Origin: Turicibacter sp.
GTDB lineage: Bacteria; Bacillota_I; Bacilli_A; MOL361; Turicibacteraceae
DNA length: 64,000 nucleotides
Assembly (NCBI GenBank): GCA_009787345.1
Contig: WRGF01000221.1
Location: 1-64,000 of the forward strand
Direction of reading: 5' to 3'
A program made the translations under genes and the position numbers. A model generated the notes under the pieces. The model was not told the DNA's origin, did no database searches, and saw nothing but the letters and a program-made list of their open reading frames with translations. Below, piece after piece: positions 51,535-60,072 of this stretch. The first letter of the stretch is position 1. Each line of letters opens with the position of its first letter.

Positions 51535-51617
51535 GAAGGCACCTGCTTTGGAAATTATCCGATGGGCCCAGCTGAATGCTGCCAGGGCTTGGGGATATCA
51601 TCCGAAGAGGTGCCTTC
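51535..51617 (+). ncRNA. Structured leader RNA upstream of a heterodimeric ABC exporter
   Basis: GAAGGCACCT (51535-51544) pairs perfectly with AGGTGCCTTC (51608-51617); separated by one bulged G, CTTTGG (51546-51551) pairs with CCGAAG (51602-51607). Inside, TATCC (51556-51560) pairs with GGATA (51590-51594) and GCCC/AGC pair with GCT/GGGC to close an apical hairpin. There is no T run, and the ribosome site GAAGGGGG (51623-51630) follows six bases after the stem. It does not match any riboswitch consensus I know. A translation-control leader, ligand or protein unknown, is inferred. Confidence 0.55.
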
Positions 51618-51639
51618 ATAATGAAGGGGGTTGCCGATT

Positions 51640-53367
51640 GTGTTAAAGTTATTGAAAGGGCTATTGCCTTATAAGTGGCAGATCCTGTTGATTGTCTCCC
51701 TTATTGGGCTTCAGGCGTCAGCGGATTTAATGTTGCCGTATTTAATGTCCAACGTGGTCAATTATGGGATTGTCAACGGTGATTTAGGTTATATTCTGAG
51801 GCAGGGCGGCTTGATGGTTGCCATTGCCATCGGTGGGATGGCCTCCACCTTGACCATGATGTATTTTGTCTCCTGCGTATCGGTGGGATTTTGCCGGGAC
51901 CTGCGCCAAAATATTTTCGTTAAGGTATCCTCATTATCCGTCCATGAGGTGGATGAGCTGGGTACTGCTTCCTTGATTACCCGCACCACCAATGACATTA
52001 CCCAAATCCAGATTGTTTTGGCTTTGGCACTGCGCCTGATGGTGAGCGCCCCCATTATGATTGTCGGGGCTGCGGTCATGTCTTACCGGAAGGATGCCAG
52101 TGTGGCTGCTATTTTATGGGTGGTCATCCCTGCCATCCTGGTTTCTATTTTGGCAATTGCCTTCGTCACCATGCCCATGTTCAAAGAAACCCAGCGCCGG
52201 CTGGATGTTGTCAACCTGGTCATCCGGGAGAAGCTCAGCGGCATCCGGGTTATCCGGGTCTTTAACAAAGAAAAGGATGAGGCTGCCCGTTTTGACAGGT
52301 CGAGCCACGGGCTCGCCGAAGTTTCCACCCGCGCCAACCGGATCATGGGCCTGATGATGCCATTGATGAACCTCTTTTTGAACCTGGCGATTGTGGCTGT
52401 TATCTGGTTTGGCGGCCAGCGCATTGCCAGTGGCCATCTTGAAGTAGGGAACATGATGGCTGTCATCCAGTACTTCACCCAGCTGCTTATTTCCCTGCTA
52501 TTATTGTCCATGGTCATCTCCATGGTCCCCAGGGCCCAGGCATCGGCCGTGCGCATCCAGGAAATACTTGTGATGCAAAGCCCGCTCCAAGACCCCCAAA
52601 AGCCAAAAACTTTGCCAAGGCACCCTGATGTCGCCTTTGAAAATGTCAGCCTGATTTATGGCGATGCCCAAGAAGAAACCCTGTCCCAAGTCAGCTTCAC
52701 TGCCAAAAGCGGTGAAATTACTGCCATCATCGGCGGTACAGGTTCAGGAAAAACGACCCTCTTAAACCTCATCCCGCGTTTTTTTGATGCAACGGGGGGT
52801 ACGGTGCGGGTTGGCGGCGTGGATGTACGGGACTTGCCCCAAGGGGCATTGCGGGAAGTGATTGGCTATGCTTCCCAAAAAGCGCTACTTTTCAGCGGGA
52901 GCCTGAAAGGAAACTTGAAATTTGGGACACCGGGCGCCTCGGATGATGATATTGAAGAAGCCCTCCGCATTGCCCAGGCGAAAGATTTTGTTTCCAAGAT
53001 GCCAAAAGGCATCGATTCACACATCAACCAAGGGGGGAGCAATTTATCCGGGGGGCAAAAACAGCGCCTCTCCATTGCGAGGGCCATTATTAAAAAGCCC
53101 TCCATTTATTTGTTTGACGACACGTTTTCAGCCCTTGATTACAAAACAGACAGGGTTTTAAGGGAAGGGTTGAAAGAAGTGACCCGGGATGCGGCTGTCA
53201 TCATTGTAGCCCAGCGGGTCTCAACGGTCCAAGATGCCCATAAGATCATCGTCTTGGAAGATGGGCGCATCGAAGATATGGGGACACATGAAGAGTTGCT
53301 TGCGCGCTGCGGCATTTACCAAGAAATTGTCGATTCCCAAAATCAAAGTACTCAGGAGGTGGAGTAA
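51640..53367 (+). CDS. Heterodimeric ABC exporter subunit with degenerate ATPase site
   Basis: A 575-residue half-exporter: six membrane helices in residues 15-300 and a nucleotide-binding domain. Walker A IGGTGSGKTT near 365, signature NLSGGQKQRLSIARA near 468 and Walker B IYLFDDTFSALD near 490, where the catalytic glutamate is replaced by aspartate. This is the mark of the BmrC/LmrC/TM287-type partner in multidrug exporters. GTG 51640 is used since GAAGGGGG lies nine bases upstream; TTG 51631 abuts that site. One base separates it from the next gene. Confidence 0.92.
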   Translation: MLKLLKGLLPYKWQILLIVSLIGLQASADLMLPYLMSNVVNYGIVNGDLGYILRQGGLMVAIAIGGMASTLTMMYFVSCVSVGFCRDLRQNIFVKVSSLSVHEVDELGTASLITRTTNDITQIQIVLALALRLMVSAPIMIVGAAVMSYRKDASVAAILWVVIPAILVSILAIAFVTMPMFKETQRRLDVVNLVIREKLSGIRVIRVFNKEKDEAARFDRSSHGLAEVSTRANRIMGLMMPLMNLFLNLAIVAVIWFGGQRIASGHLEVGNMMAVIQYFTQLLISLLLLSMVISMVPRAQASAVRIQEILVMQSPLQDPQKPKTLPRHPDVAFENVSLIYGDAQEETLSQVSFTAKSGEITAIIGGTGSGKTTLLNLIPRFFDATGGTVRVGGVDVRDLPQGALREVIGYASQKALLFSGSLKGNLKFGTPGASDDDIEEALRIAQAKDFVSKMPKGIDSHINQGGSNLSGGQKQRLSIARAIIKKPSIYLFDDTFSALDYKTDRVLREGLKEVTRDAAVIIVAQRVSTVQDAHKIIVLEDGRIEDMGTHEELLARCGIYQEIVDSQNQSTQEVE

Positions 53368-53368
53368 G

Positions 53369-55156
53369 ATGGGACCTAAGCGCCATGGACAAAGAGTTGA
53401 TAAAATCAAGGATTTCAGGGGAACCCTCATCCGCCTCTGGAAATACGTTTCCCCCCACCGCCTGTCACTGTTTTTGACAGTGGTTTCGGCCATCATAGGG
53501 GTCATTTTAATGGCACTTGCACCCGCCATAATGGGGCGTGCCACGACGGAGCTGTTTCGTCCGGTGACCGAAGGGCTGGGGATTTCAGGTATCGACTTTT
53601 CCTATATCAGAAACATCATCCTCATCCTTATTGCCCTGCAAGCAGGGGCTGCCCTCTTTGGCTATGCCCAGCAATTCATTATGGCCAAAGTATCGCAGCA
53701 AGTTGTTTATAGCTTAAGGAAGGATGTCGATGAGAAAGTGTCAAGGCTTCCCCTTAAGTTCGTGGACGCGCAAACCCACGGCGAACTGATCAGCAGGTTC
53801 ACCAACGACATCGAGAACATCTCCAACACCCTTCAGCAAGGCGTCATCCAAGTGCTCACCTCGGCGGTCACCATCCTTGCCGTACTGGTGATCATGCTGG
53901 CAATCAGCCCCTTATTGACGCTGGTTTCCATACTAATCGTTCCCATTAGCGGATTCTCCATGAAAGCATTAGTCCAAAATTCCCAAAAGTATTTCGTCCG
54001 GCAGCAAAGGATCATCGGGAATTTGAATGGGCATATTGAAGAAATGTTTACCGGGCATCAGATTGTCAAGGCCTTCAACCACGAACAGGCATCCATCGAA
54101 ACATTTGAGGGCATCAATGAAGAACTTTTTGCCGAAGGATGGAAAGCCCAGTACTTCTCGGGGATTGTCTGGCCGGTCACCCATGTGATTGGCAACCTGG
54201 GGTTTGTGGCTGTCGCAGTCTTGGGCGGGGCGCTGGTCGCCAATGGGCAGATTGCCATCGGGAATATCCAGGCCTTCATCCAATACAACCGGCAGCTTGC
54301 CAACCCCATTGCAGGCGTGGCGCAAATCGCCAATATGATCCAGCAGTCCGTCGCTTCGGCAGAGCGTGTCTTTGAGCTGTTGGACGAAGAAGAAATCAGG
54401 CCGGACGATGCCTCGCCACTTAAAATCGAAGCACCGAAAGGGGAAGTGGTTTTTGAAAATGTCGCTTTTGGCTACAGCGAAGGCAGGCCGCTCCTTAAAG
54501 ACATGAACTTAAAAGCCGCGCCTGGGCAGATGGTCGCCATTGTCGGGCCAACGGGCGCCGGAAAGACGACCCTCATCAACCTCCTCCTCCGTTTTTACGA
54601 AATCAACCAGGGACGTATCCTGATTGATGGCATTGACATTACCCGCTTAAAGCGCCAGGACCTGCGCACCTTGTTCGGGATGGTCCTCCAAGACACCTGG
54701 CTCTTTAATGGAACGATCCGGGAAAACATCGCTTATGGCAAGCCGGATGCCACGGAATCTGACATCATCCAATCAGCCAAGGCCGCCCATGCCCATCACT
54801 TTATCCAGTCGCTCCCTAAAGGTTATGATACGGTGTTGAATGAAGAAGTGTCCAACATCTCCCAAGGGCAAAAGCAGTTGCTGACCATTGCCCGGGCGCT
54901 CCTTCATTCCCCACAGGTCATGATCTTGGATGAAGCGACCTCAAGCGTGGACACCCGTACCGAAAAGCAGATCCAAAGTGCCATGAAGACCCTCATGAAG
55001 GGGCGCACCAGCTTTGTCATCGCCCACCGCCTTTCAACCATTAAAGAAGCCGACCTGATATTAGTCATGAAAGACGGCAGCGTCATCGAACAGGGCAACC
55101 ACCGCGAGCTCTTGGAAAAACGCGGGTTCTACTTTGAACTCCACAACAGCATCTAA
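53369..55156 (+). CDS. Heterodimeric ABC exporter subunit with canonical Walker B
   Basis: A 595-residue half-exporter pairing with the preceding one. Membrane domain from about residue 30 to 320; Walker A VGPTGAGKTTLINL near 391, signature reads NISQGQKQLLTIARA near 493, a degenerate LSGGQ, and Walker B VMILDEATSSVD near 515 has the catalytic glutamate. The complementary defects of the two subunits (Asp for Glu in one, altered signature in the other) leave one functional ATP site, as in BmrCD/TM287-288. Start ATG 53369 follows GGAGGTGG by seven bases. Confidence 0.93.
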   Translation: MGPKRHGQRVDKIKDFRGTLIRLWKYVSPHRLSLFLTVVSAIIGVILMALAPAIMGRATTELFRPVTEGLGISGIDFSYIRNIILILIALQAGAALFGYAQQFIMAKVSQQVVYSLRKDVDEKVSRLPLKFVDAQTHGELISRFTNDIENISNTLQQGVIQVLTSAVTILAVLVIMLAISPLLTLVSILIVPISGFSMKALVQNSQKYFVRQQRIIGNLNGHIEEMFTGHQIVKAFNHEQASIETFEGINEELFAEGWKAQYFSGIVWPVTHVIGNLGFVAVAVLGGALVANGQIAIGNIQAFIQYNRQLANPIAGVAQIANMIQQSVASAERVFELLDEEEIRPDDASPLKIEAPKGEVVFENVAFGYSEGRPLLKDMNLKAAPGQMVAIVGPTGAGKTTLINLLLRFYEINQGRILIDGIDITRLKRQDLRTLFGMVLQDTWLFNGTIRENIAYGKPDATESDIIQSAKAAHAHHFIQSLPKGYDTVLNEEVSNISQGQKQLLTIARALLHSPQVMILDEATSSVDTRTEKQIQSAMKTLMKGRTSFVIAHRLSTIKEADLILVMKDGSVIEQGNHRELLEKRGFYFELHNSI

Positions 55157-55178
55157 AATTTTGGCAGATGGGCCCTTA

Positions 55179-55246
55179 AGGTTTATTTGTGGGATACGTT
55201 TCGGGACTGGTTGGTCCTGGATAATCCCGCAGGTAAACCTTTTTTT
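55179..55246 (+). terminator. Terminator of the ABC exporter operon
   Basis: AGGTTTA (55179-55185) pairs with TAAACCT (55234-55240), inner GTGGGAT (55189-55195) with ATCCCGC (55224-55230), then seven T. Confidence 0.75.
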
Positions 55247-55542
55247 GTGGGAAATATGCTTTGCCGCTTCGTTGCCCAAAAATCCCATTAAGGCGAAGCG
55301 CAATATTTCCTGGGATTGAACCAAGTTGAAACCTGTGCCCATACAGGGCGTATGAAACAACGCCCGTCCCTGTCCGACCTGTTTTTTCGGACTGGCCTTC
55401 GGACTGGTGCACACGCCGAAATTCAGGTGCACCCCTTGTTTTCACCAGATTTTTACAAAATTTCCGGGCGTTTTTTTGGTAGGTATATGAACATGGGATT
55501 TCTTTTTTTGGACTGTAGGGAAGGGGATTCGCCCTGCATTGA
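55247..55542. other. Hairpin-rich intergenic region without recognised gene
   Basis: Several inverted repeats: GGAAATAT with ATATTTCC and CGCTTCG with CGAAGCG (about 55250-55312); CCTGT/ACAGG (55332-55347) and GGGCGT/ACGCCC (about 55346-55365); tandem TTCGGACTGG (55386-55395 and 55398-55407); GGTGCAC (55406-55412) with GTGCACC (55427-55433), competing with a terminator-like stem ACGCCGAAATT (55413-55423) and AATTTCCGGGCGT (55459-55471) followed by seven T. Possible small RNA or attenuator; no known class recognised. No convincing reading frame. Confidence 0.4.
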
Positions 55543-55571
55543 TTGACAAACGCCTGGTTTTGGCATAAGAT
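55543..55571 (+). promoter_or_regulatory. Consensus sigma-A promoter
   Basis: TTGACA (55543-55548), 17 bases, TAAGAT (55566-55571), 33 bases before the next gene. Confidence 0.75.
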
Positions 55572-55603
55572 ACATTAGATGCAGGTGAGGGAGGGGATCC
55601 CTT

Positions 55604-56296
55604 TTGAAAAATAAACGGCAATCGGGCCATGCCCCTGAAGGCCCTAAGCGCAAAAAGAAGGCCAGGAAGCCTGAAGAGGGATCGTGGCAGGAGTTTTTAG
55701 AAGGGGCTTTTAGGGAACCCTTTGAAAGCAACGAGGATTTCAGCAGCTTTTTTGAAGGGATAAAACCTGAGGATTTTGCCGGGTTGGACCTGGATGAAGA
55801 GGATGTACGGGGCTGTTTTTGCGGGGGCAGCCCGAATGTGTGCAAGGACCAGTCCAATCCGGACGATTATAAATACGGCTTTACCAACAGCGATTTCATT
55901 TATTGCATCTCGACGCTGGATCCCATTGAATTCATCGTTTTGGTCACGGTGTTTGCCATTATCTTCAATGCCCAGTTCAACCTGGAGGAGCTTTTTGTGG
56001 TGAACCGCTTTATCGGGAGCCTGCGTGACGGGATTGATATTTTGCTCAACCAGCGGATTAACCACCGGCTCGTTTGCGATATCTTCCGGGCCCAAAATGC
56101 GGACGATGCCGTGCAAAAGCAGCTGGAAGAACTGCAAAAAAATTATGATGCGCTAAACCAGCAGCTGCAGTCCATGCAAAAAAACGGCAACCCGGCAGAT
56201 ATACCGGTAGCGGAAGCTGCCCTCGCGGGCTTGGGACAGGCCGAAGTGTCGCTTGCGGAAGATATTGCCGAGGATAATTTATTCAACTCAATCTAA
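55604..56296 (+). CDS. Hypothetical protein with one hydrophobic segment and C-terminal coiled coil
   Basis: A 230-residue protein: basic N-terminus (KRKKKARK), acidic region near 40-70, a cysteine-containing stretch GCFCGGSPNVCKD near 90, a hydrophobic segment FIVLVTVFAIIFNAQF near 110-125 and a coiled coil QKQLEELQKNYDALNQQLQS near 170. No family recognised. TTG 55604 is the start, with GGGAGGGG eight bases upstream. Monocistronic, with a consensus promoter and a terminator. Confidence 0.7.
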   Translation: MKNKRQSGHAPEGPKRKKKARKPEEGSWQEFLEGAFREPFESNEDFSSFFEGIKPEDFAGLDLDEEDVRGCFCGGSPNVCKDQSNPDDYKYGFTNSDFIYCISTLDPIEFIVLVTVFAIIFNAQFNLEELFVVNRFIGSLRDGIDILLNQRINHRLVCDIFRAQNADDAVQKQLEELQKNYDALNQQLQSMQKNGNPADIPVAEAALAGLGQAEVSLAEDIAEDNLFNSI

Positions 56297-56312
56297 TTTA
56301 GAATGCTATGGG

Positions 56313-56383
56313 CAGCGCAATGGCTGAACGGTTCCAGCTCTAGGAAGCATGGGGCCGCTCAATGGACATTGTGCTGTTTTTTT
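56313..56383 (+). terminator. Long-loop terminator
   Basis: CAGCGCAATG (56313-56322) pairs with CATTGTGCTG (56367-56376), then seven T; the 44-base loop can form further hairpins. Confidence 0.7.
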
Positions 56384-56422
56384 CAATGTGGTATAATGTA
56401 TGTTTGGAAAGGGGAGCAAAAT

Positions 56423-56983
56423 ATGCTAAAAGATTACACCGTACTTGACATAGAAACCACTGGGCTTGAAGCTGGCAGGCACCGCATCACGGAAATTGCC
56501 GCCATCAAAATCAGGGACGGGCAACCGGTCGGGGAATATTCTTGGCTGGTCAAGCCTTACCGCCGCCTGGAATTTGACTACCTTCCGGCAGAAATCACTG
56601 AATTGACGGGAATTACGATGGAGATGCTTAGAAATGGGCATCCTATAGAAGAAACCCTCACCGGGCTCCTTTCCTTTATTGGCGATGATGTGGTCCTGGG
56701 CCATAACCTGAAGCGTTTTGACATGGCATTCTTGAATGAGGATTTCAATTATTTCCTTGGGACAGCCCTTGAAAACGAACTGGTGGACAGCTTGGAAATC
56801 GCCCGGCGGCTGTTTAAGCAAAAGGGTGGCAATGGCCTTCAAAAACTGGCGAAAAAACTGGAAGTCCCGGCACAGGGAAGGGCCCACCGTGCCTTGTCGG
56901 ATTGTCATGTAACCCATGGCGTGTATGTCAAGCTCCTTGAAATTCAAGGCAGTGCGACCAAAGCATCGCAACTTAATAAATGA
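56423..56983 (+). CDS. DEDDh 3'-5' exonuclease (DnaQ/PolC-like)
   Basis: A 186-residue single-domain exonuclease: motif I TVLDIETTGLEAG near 7 (D and E ligands), motif II GHNLKRFDMAFL near 94, motif III HRALSDCHVTHGVY near 155 (H and D). The length fits stand-alone epsilon-like exonucleases rather than polymerase-fused forms. AAAGGGG lies nine bases before ATG 56423; an extended -10 TGGTATAAT is at 56389-56397. Followed by two membrane-protein genes at 14 bases. Confidence 0.9.
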   Translation: MLKDYTVLDIETTGLEAGRHRITEIAAIKIRDGQPVGEYSWLVKPYRRLEFDYLPAEITELTGITMEMLRNGHPIEETLTGLLSFIGDDVVLGHNLKRFDMAFLNEDFNYFLGTALENELVDSLEIARRLFKQKGGNGLQKLAKKLEVPAQGRAHRALSDCHVTHGVYVKLLEIQGSATKASQLNK

Positions 56984-56997
56984 ATTGAGGTAATTGG

Positions 56998-57594
56998 ATG
57001 ATCTGGAGAATTTTTAAGACCTTTTTGGGGACCTTTTTGGTGGCGGTGGGCATCGTCATCTTCCTTCACCCTGGCATGGGGGCGGACCCGCTCAGTGTTT
57101 TCTTGCAGGGGATTATGAGCCAAACGGGAGAATTTTTGGGCAGTAGCACCTTTGGCACCCTCAGCATGTCCTTTGGCTTCTTGGTGCTTTGCGCCGTTTT
57201 TTTCGTTGACCGTTCAAAAATCGGTTTGGGAAGCGTTGTTAACAGTATTTTTGTGGGAGTCTTTTTAAATGTTTTATATGGGCTGGGCCTCGACCGGTTC
57301 CTACCGGATATGGGCATCCTGCTCATCGTCCTTGGCCCCGTCGTCATCGGCTTTGGGCTGGCGGTTTATTTGTCGGCGGGCCTTGGGGCAGGGAGCACTG
57401 AGGCCATCATGCTCATCATCGTCGAGCGCAGCCGTTTTTCCATAAAATCCATCCGCATCGTGCAGGACGCTTTATTTGTAGGGGTGGGGCTTTTGCTCGG
57501 CGCATCTTATGGGCTGGGCCTTTTAAGCGGGATTTTCCTCATCGGCCCCAGCATTGAATATTCATTGAAGCTCATTGGGAAGAAAAGCGGATGA
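56998..57594 (+). CDS. YczE/YitT-like membrane protein
   Basis: A 198-residue protein with five to six hydrophobic helices. Family-like elements are the N-terminal FLVAVGIVIFLHPGMGADPL with the conserved GADP and STFGTLSMSFGFLVL, and GPVVIGFGLAVYLSAGLGAGSTEAIML with a repeated GAGxxE pattern near 130. Role unknown; YczE affects surfactin production in Bacillus. TGAGGTAAT ribosome site; stop overlaps murJ start by four bases. Confidence 0.8.
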   Translation: MIWRIFKTFLGTFLVAVGIVIFLHPGMGADPLSVFLQGIMSQTGEFLGSSTFGTLSMSFGFLVLCAVFFVDRSKIGLGSVVNSIFVGVFLNVLYGLGLDRFLPDMGILLIVLGPVVIGFGLAVYLSAGLGAGSTEAIMLIIVERSRFSIKSIRIVQDALFVGVGLLLGASYGLGLLSGIFLIGPSIEYSLKLIGKKSG

Positions 57595-59096
57595 AGTGGA
57601 CGATGCTCGTACTCATGGCCTTAACGCTCCTTTCGCGCTTCATCGGGCTGGGACGGGAAATGGCCCTGGCCTATTTTTATGGGGCAAGCCGGGCCAGCGA
57701 TGCGTTTTTGATTGCCCAATCCGTGCCAACCCTCTTTATGGGCTTTTTGCTGGCAGGCATCAGCAGCGGTTTCATCCCCATCTACCGGCAAGAGGAACTG
57801 GACCAACGGCACCAACGGTTTTCGAGGCAGGTCTTTTGGCTGACAGGCCTCATGTCTTTGGTTGTTTTTTTGGCGACGATGCTTGTCCTTCCCGTCATCT
57901 TAAGGGTGCTTGCCGGCGGCTTTGACGAAGCGTCCATGGATTTGGCGCTCAGGTTTAGCCGCATCACCTTATGGGGCGTTTTTTTTATTGGCTGGTCCCG
58001 TTATTTTTCCACATGGCTTCAGGTTCGGGAGCAGGTCATCTTGGCTTCATTGGTAGGCATCCCTTTCAATATCGTCATCATTTCAGCCATTTTTTGGTCG
58101 TCAGGGCATTCGGTTTATGGCCTGGCATTCGGAAGCGTCGCTGCGGTGGCGGCCCAGTGCCTGTACTTATGGCTTTTGGCAAAAAAGGGCGGGCACTCCA
58201 TTGGGGCGGGCGGGGCAGCATCCAGGGATTTTCAAGGGCTTAGGCGGATGCTTTTCATGGCGCTTCCTGTCATTATCGGGGATTCGGTGCAGCAGCTTGA
58301 CATCATCGTGGACAAATCCCTTGGGAGCACCTTCGGCACAGGCTCGGTATCGGCCCTGGTTTACGCTGGGCGCGCCATGACGGCGGTTGAAGGGATTTTC
58401 ATCACGTCGGTCATCACCGTCTTTTTCCCGGCCATCGCAAGGCTTGCCGCCGCCAAAGAAATCGACGGGGTCAAGGCGGAGCTGCGGGAATCCATCTTGG
58501 GCGTCTGCCTGTTCTTGGTCCCTGCGGTCTTTGGCATCATGGCATTGTCGGGGCCCATCACTTCATTGCTGTTTTTGCGAGGGGCTTTTGGGGAAGAGGA
58601 GGCGGCTGTTACGGCAGGCATCATGTTCTTTTACATCGCGGCCCTCCTTGGCACAGGGCTTCAAACCTTGTTCAGCCGGGTGTTTTTCTCACTGGGAAAT
58701 ACCCGCATCCCGATGGTGGCAGCCATCATCAGCGTTGCCTTGAACATCACCCTGAACTTGTTGTTTGCCCGCCTCATCGGCCTTGTGGGCCTGGCCATGT
58801 CCAACACCCTGTCCGCTTTCATCGGGCTTGCCCTCATGGTTTATTTCCTTAAAAAAGAATTGGGGGAGCTGGGATTTTCCGCCCTTTTGGCACCCCTTGC
58901 CAAAGTGCTGGGCGCCAGTGGCCTTATGGCGTTTGCTGCAAGTGTTTTGTATAACGGGTTAGCCGGGGGCAGCCTCCTTGTGGCAGTGGGGGCTTCGGCC
59001 CTGGTTGCCGGGGTGATTTACCTCATTTTGGTCATCGCACTAAAAGCCGTCGACCCTAAAAAGCTTCTCCCCCGCTTGAAATCCAAGCCGAAATAG
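57591..59096 (+). CDS. murJ: Lipid II flippase MurJ
   Basis: Moves lipid II across the membrane for peptidoglycan synthesis. The 501 residues form about 14 hydrophobic helices of the MOP/MviN fold, with LSRFIGLGREMALAYFYGAS then RASDAFLIAQSVPT near the start (conserved RxxG...G..AFxxA pattern), FVIFSGIGL-like loops and TLFSRVFFSLGNTRIPMVAA near 365, typical of MviN. Overlaps the YczE-like gene by four bases. MurI at the left is a further peptidoglycan gene but is distant. Confidence 0.94.
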   Translation: MKWTMLVLMALTLLSRFIGLGREMALAYFYGASRASDAFLIAQSVPTLFMGFLLAGISSGFIPIYRQEELDQRHQRFSRQVFWLTGLMSLVVFLATMLVLPVILRVLAGGFDEASMDLALRFSRITLWGVFFIGWSRYFSTWLQVREQVILASLVGIPFNIVIISAIFWSSGHSVYGLAFGSVAAVAAQCLYLWLLAKKGGHSIGAGGAASRDFQGLRRMLFMALPVIIGDSVQQLDIIVDKSLGSTFGTGSVSALVYAGRAMTAVEGIFITSVITVFFPAIARLAAAKEIDGVKAELRESILGVCLFLVPAVFGIMALSGPITSLLFLRGAFGEEEAAVTAGIMFFYIAALLGTGLQTLFSRVFFSLGNTRIPMVAAIISVALNITLNLLFARLIGLVGLAMSNTLSAFIGLALMVYFLKKELGELGFSALLAPLAKVLGASGLMAFAASVLYNGLAGGSLLVAVGASALVAGVIYLILVIALKAVDPKKLLPRLKSKPK

Positions 59097-59255
59097 CAAA
59101 AAGAAAGGAGTAGCGGCCTCTTTTTTAGGATAATTCGCAGGCCTTTGTCATATGATGGAGTAACAAGGCTTAAAATTTCGCAGTCCATTTCAAAAAAGGG
59201 CGCGGTTGCCCTGGCTGGACCGTCTTGATGCAGGTTTGACACGGGGGGATGCAGG

Positions 59256-59624
59256 ATGAATATCAGGTTGAAGCGGGAAGGGATCCAAAGGACCTGTCCG
59301 CTGGGTTTTTCATGGACAACATTGATTTTTGGATGGATGGTCCCTTTTTTCAGATGGGATTTTCAATGGGGCCTCACCATGATGGTGGGTGCTTGGGTCT
59401 TGCCAACCATCTGGGAAGGCTACACCCTTTCATGGGGCCACTTTTTGCTAAGGTTTCATCTGGGGGTGCTCCTAAACATCATCATGGCCATTTTTTACAA
59501 CGCCATCTATGTGGCGGAACTGCTACAATCCGGTTTTTTGCCGGTAACAACCGATGACGAAGAAGCCCTCTTTGCCTATGGGCTTTACATCGAAGAGGAG
59601 GAGATGGCAGATGGGGAAACTTAA
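59256..59624 (+). CDS. Small membrane protein, DUF2628-like
   Basis: A 122-residue protein: a polar start, then GFSWTTLIFGWMVPFFRWDF and LTMMVGAWVLPTIWEGY plus LLNIIMAIFYNAIYVAELL. The GFSWTxLxFGxxVPxFRxDW pattern resembles the DUF2628 or HrgC-type domain that often sits in small membrane proteins. Acidic C-terminus. ATG 59256 has CGGGGGG about nine bases upstream. Its last codons overlap the next small gene. Confidence 0.72.
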   Translation: MNIRLKREGIQRTCPLGFSWTTLIFGWMVPFFRWDFQWGLTMMVGAWVLPTIWEGYTLSWGHFLLRFHLGVLLNIIMAIFYNAIYVAELLQSGFLPVTTDDEEALFAYGLYIEEEEMADGET

Positions 59625-59769
59625 ACAGCAGGAAGTCCACGCCATCGTCGTCTTCCTCATCGTCGCCCTCATCATGAATGAGAAATTCATCAAAAAGAAA
59701 CCAGCCCCACAGCCCTCACAGCCCCAATACCCATATCCCGGGACATATTGGGGCGGCCCATTTTTATAA
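59611..59769 (+). CDS. 52-residue single-pass membrane protein
   Basis: Starts inside the end of the previous gene (14-base overlap, other frame). MGKLKQQEVHAIVVFLIVAL forms the helix, then a basic linker and the proline/tyrosine-rich tail PAPQPSQPQYPYPG. AGGAGG lies about ten bases before the ATG. Translation is probably coupled with the preceding gene. No family recognised; similar proline-tailed small proteins are often spore-associated, which is only an association from memory. Confidence 0.6.
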   Translation: MGKLKQQEVHAIVVFLIVALIMNEKFIKKKPAPQPSQPQYPYPGTYWGGPFL

Positions 59770-59785
59770 AAGGTTTTTCAAGCCT

Positions 59786-59835
59786 AATGCCTAAAAACAC
59801 CCCACGGAAAAATCCGTGGGGTGTTTTTAGGCATT
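59786..59835. terminator. Perfect 22-bp bidirectional terminator
   Basis: Arms 59786-59807 and 59814-59835 are exactly complementary with a six-base loop. Ends the plus-strand gene at 59769 and the minus-strand gene at 59834. Confidence 0.92.
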
Positions 59836-59980
59836 AGCAGCCTTTGGCCCAGGACTCGTCGTCCTCTGCCCCGGTTGCTTCCATATAGCACTGCTCGCAG
59901 TAGTTGTACAAATGGTAATGAGCGGTATCGACTGATCCGGTTACCGCTGTTTTGCAGCCCATGCATATTAATTTTTCCAT
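59834..59980 (-). CDS. 48-residue zinc-ribbon-like protein
   Basis: A short reading frame with perfect ribosome site GGGAGGTG before ATG 59980. The product has two CxxC knuckles (CMGC at residues 6-9 and CEQC at 28-31), and an acidic C-terminus ending AEDDESWAKGC. Two CxxC pairs 18 residues apart suit a zinc ribbon. The stop overlaps the terminator arm. No family assigned. Confidence 0.72.
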   Translation of the reverse strand: MEKLICMGCKTAVTGSVDTAHYHLYNYCEQCYMEATGAEDDESWAKGC

Positions 59981-60072
59981 CTGGCACCTCCCACGATGGT
60001 TATATTGTAGCACATTTCCCTGGCTGATTCCCAGTTATTTGCTTCTAAAAAGGTGCAAATCGATGGCATATC

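Noticed and set aside
51531-51640. Known riboswitch classes (SAM, TPP, guanidine, PRPP, preQ1, fluoride) for the exporter leader.
   Set aside because: None of their consensus cores is visible, so it is reported as unassigned structured RNA.
55316-55546. A 76-codon frame in the hairpin-rich gap.
   Set aside because: No ribosome site, its codons coincide with inverted repeats and the sequence is not protein-like.
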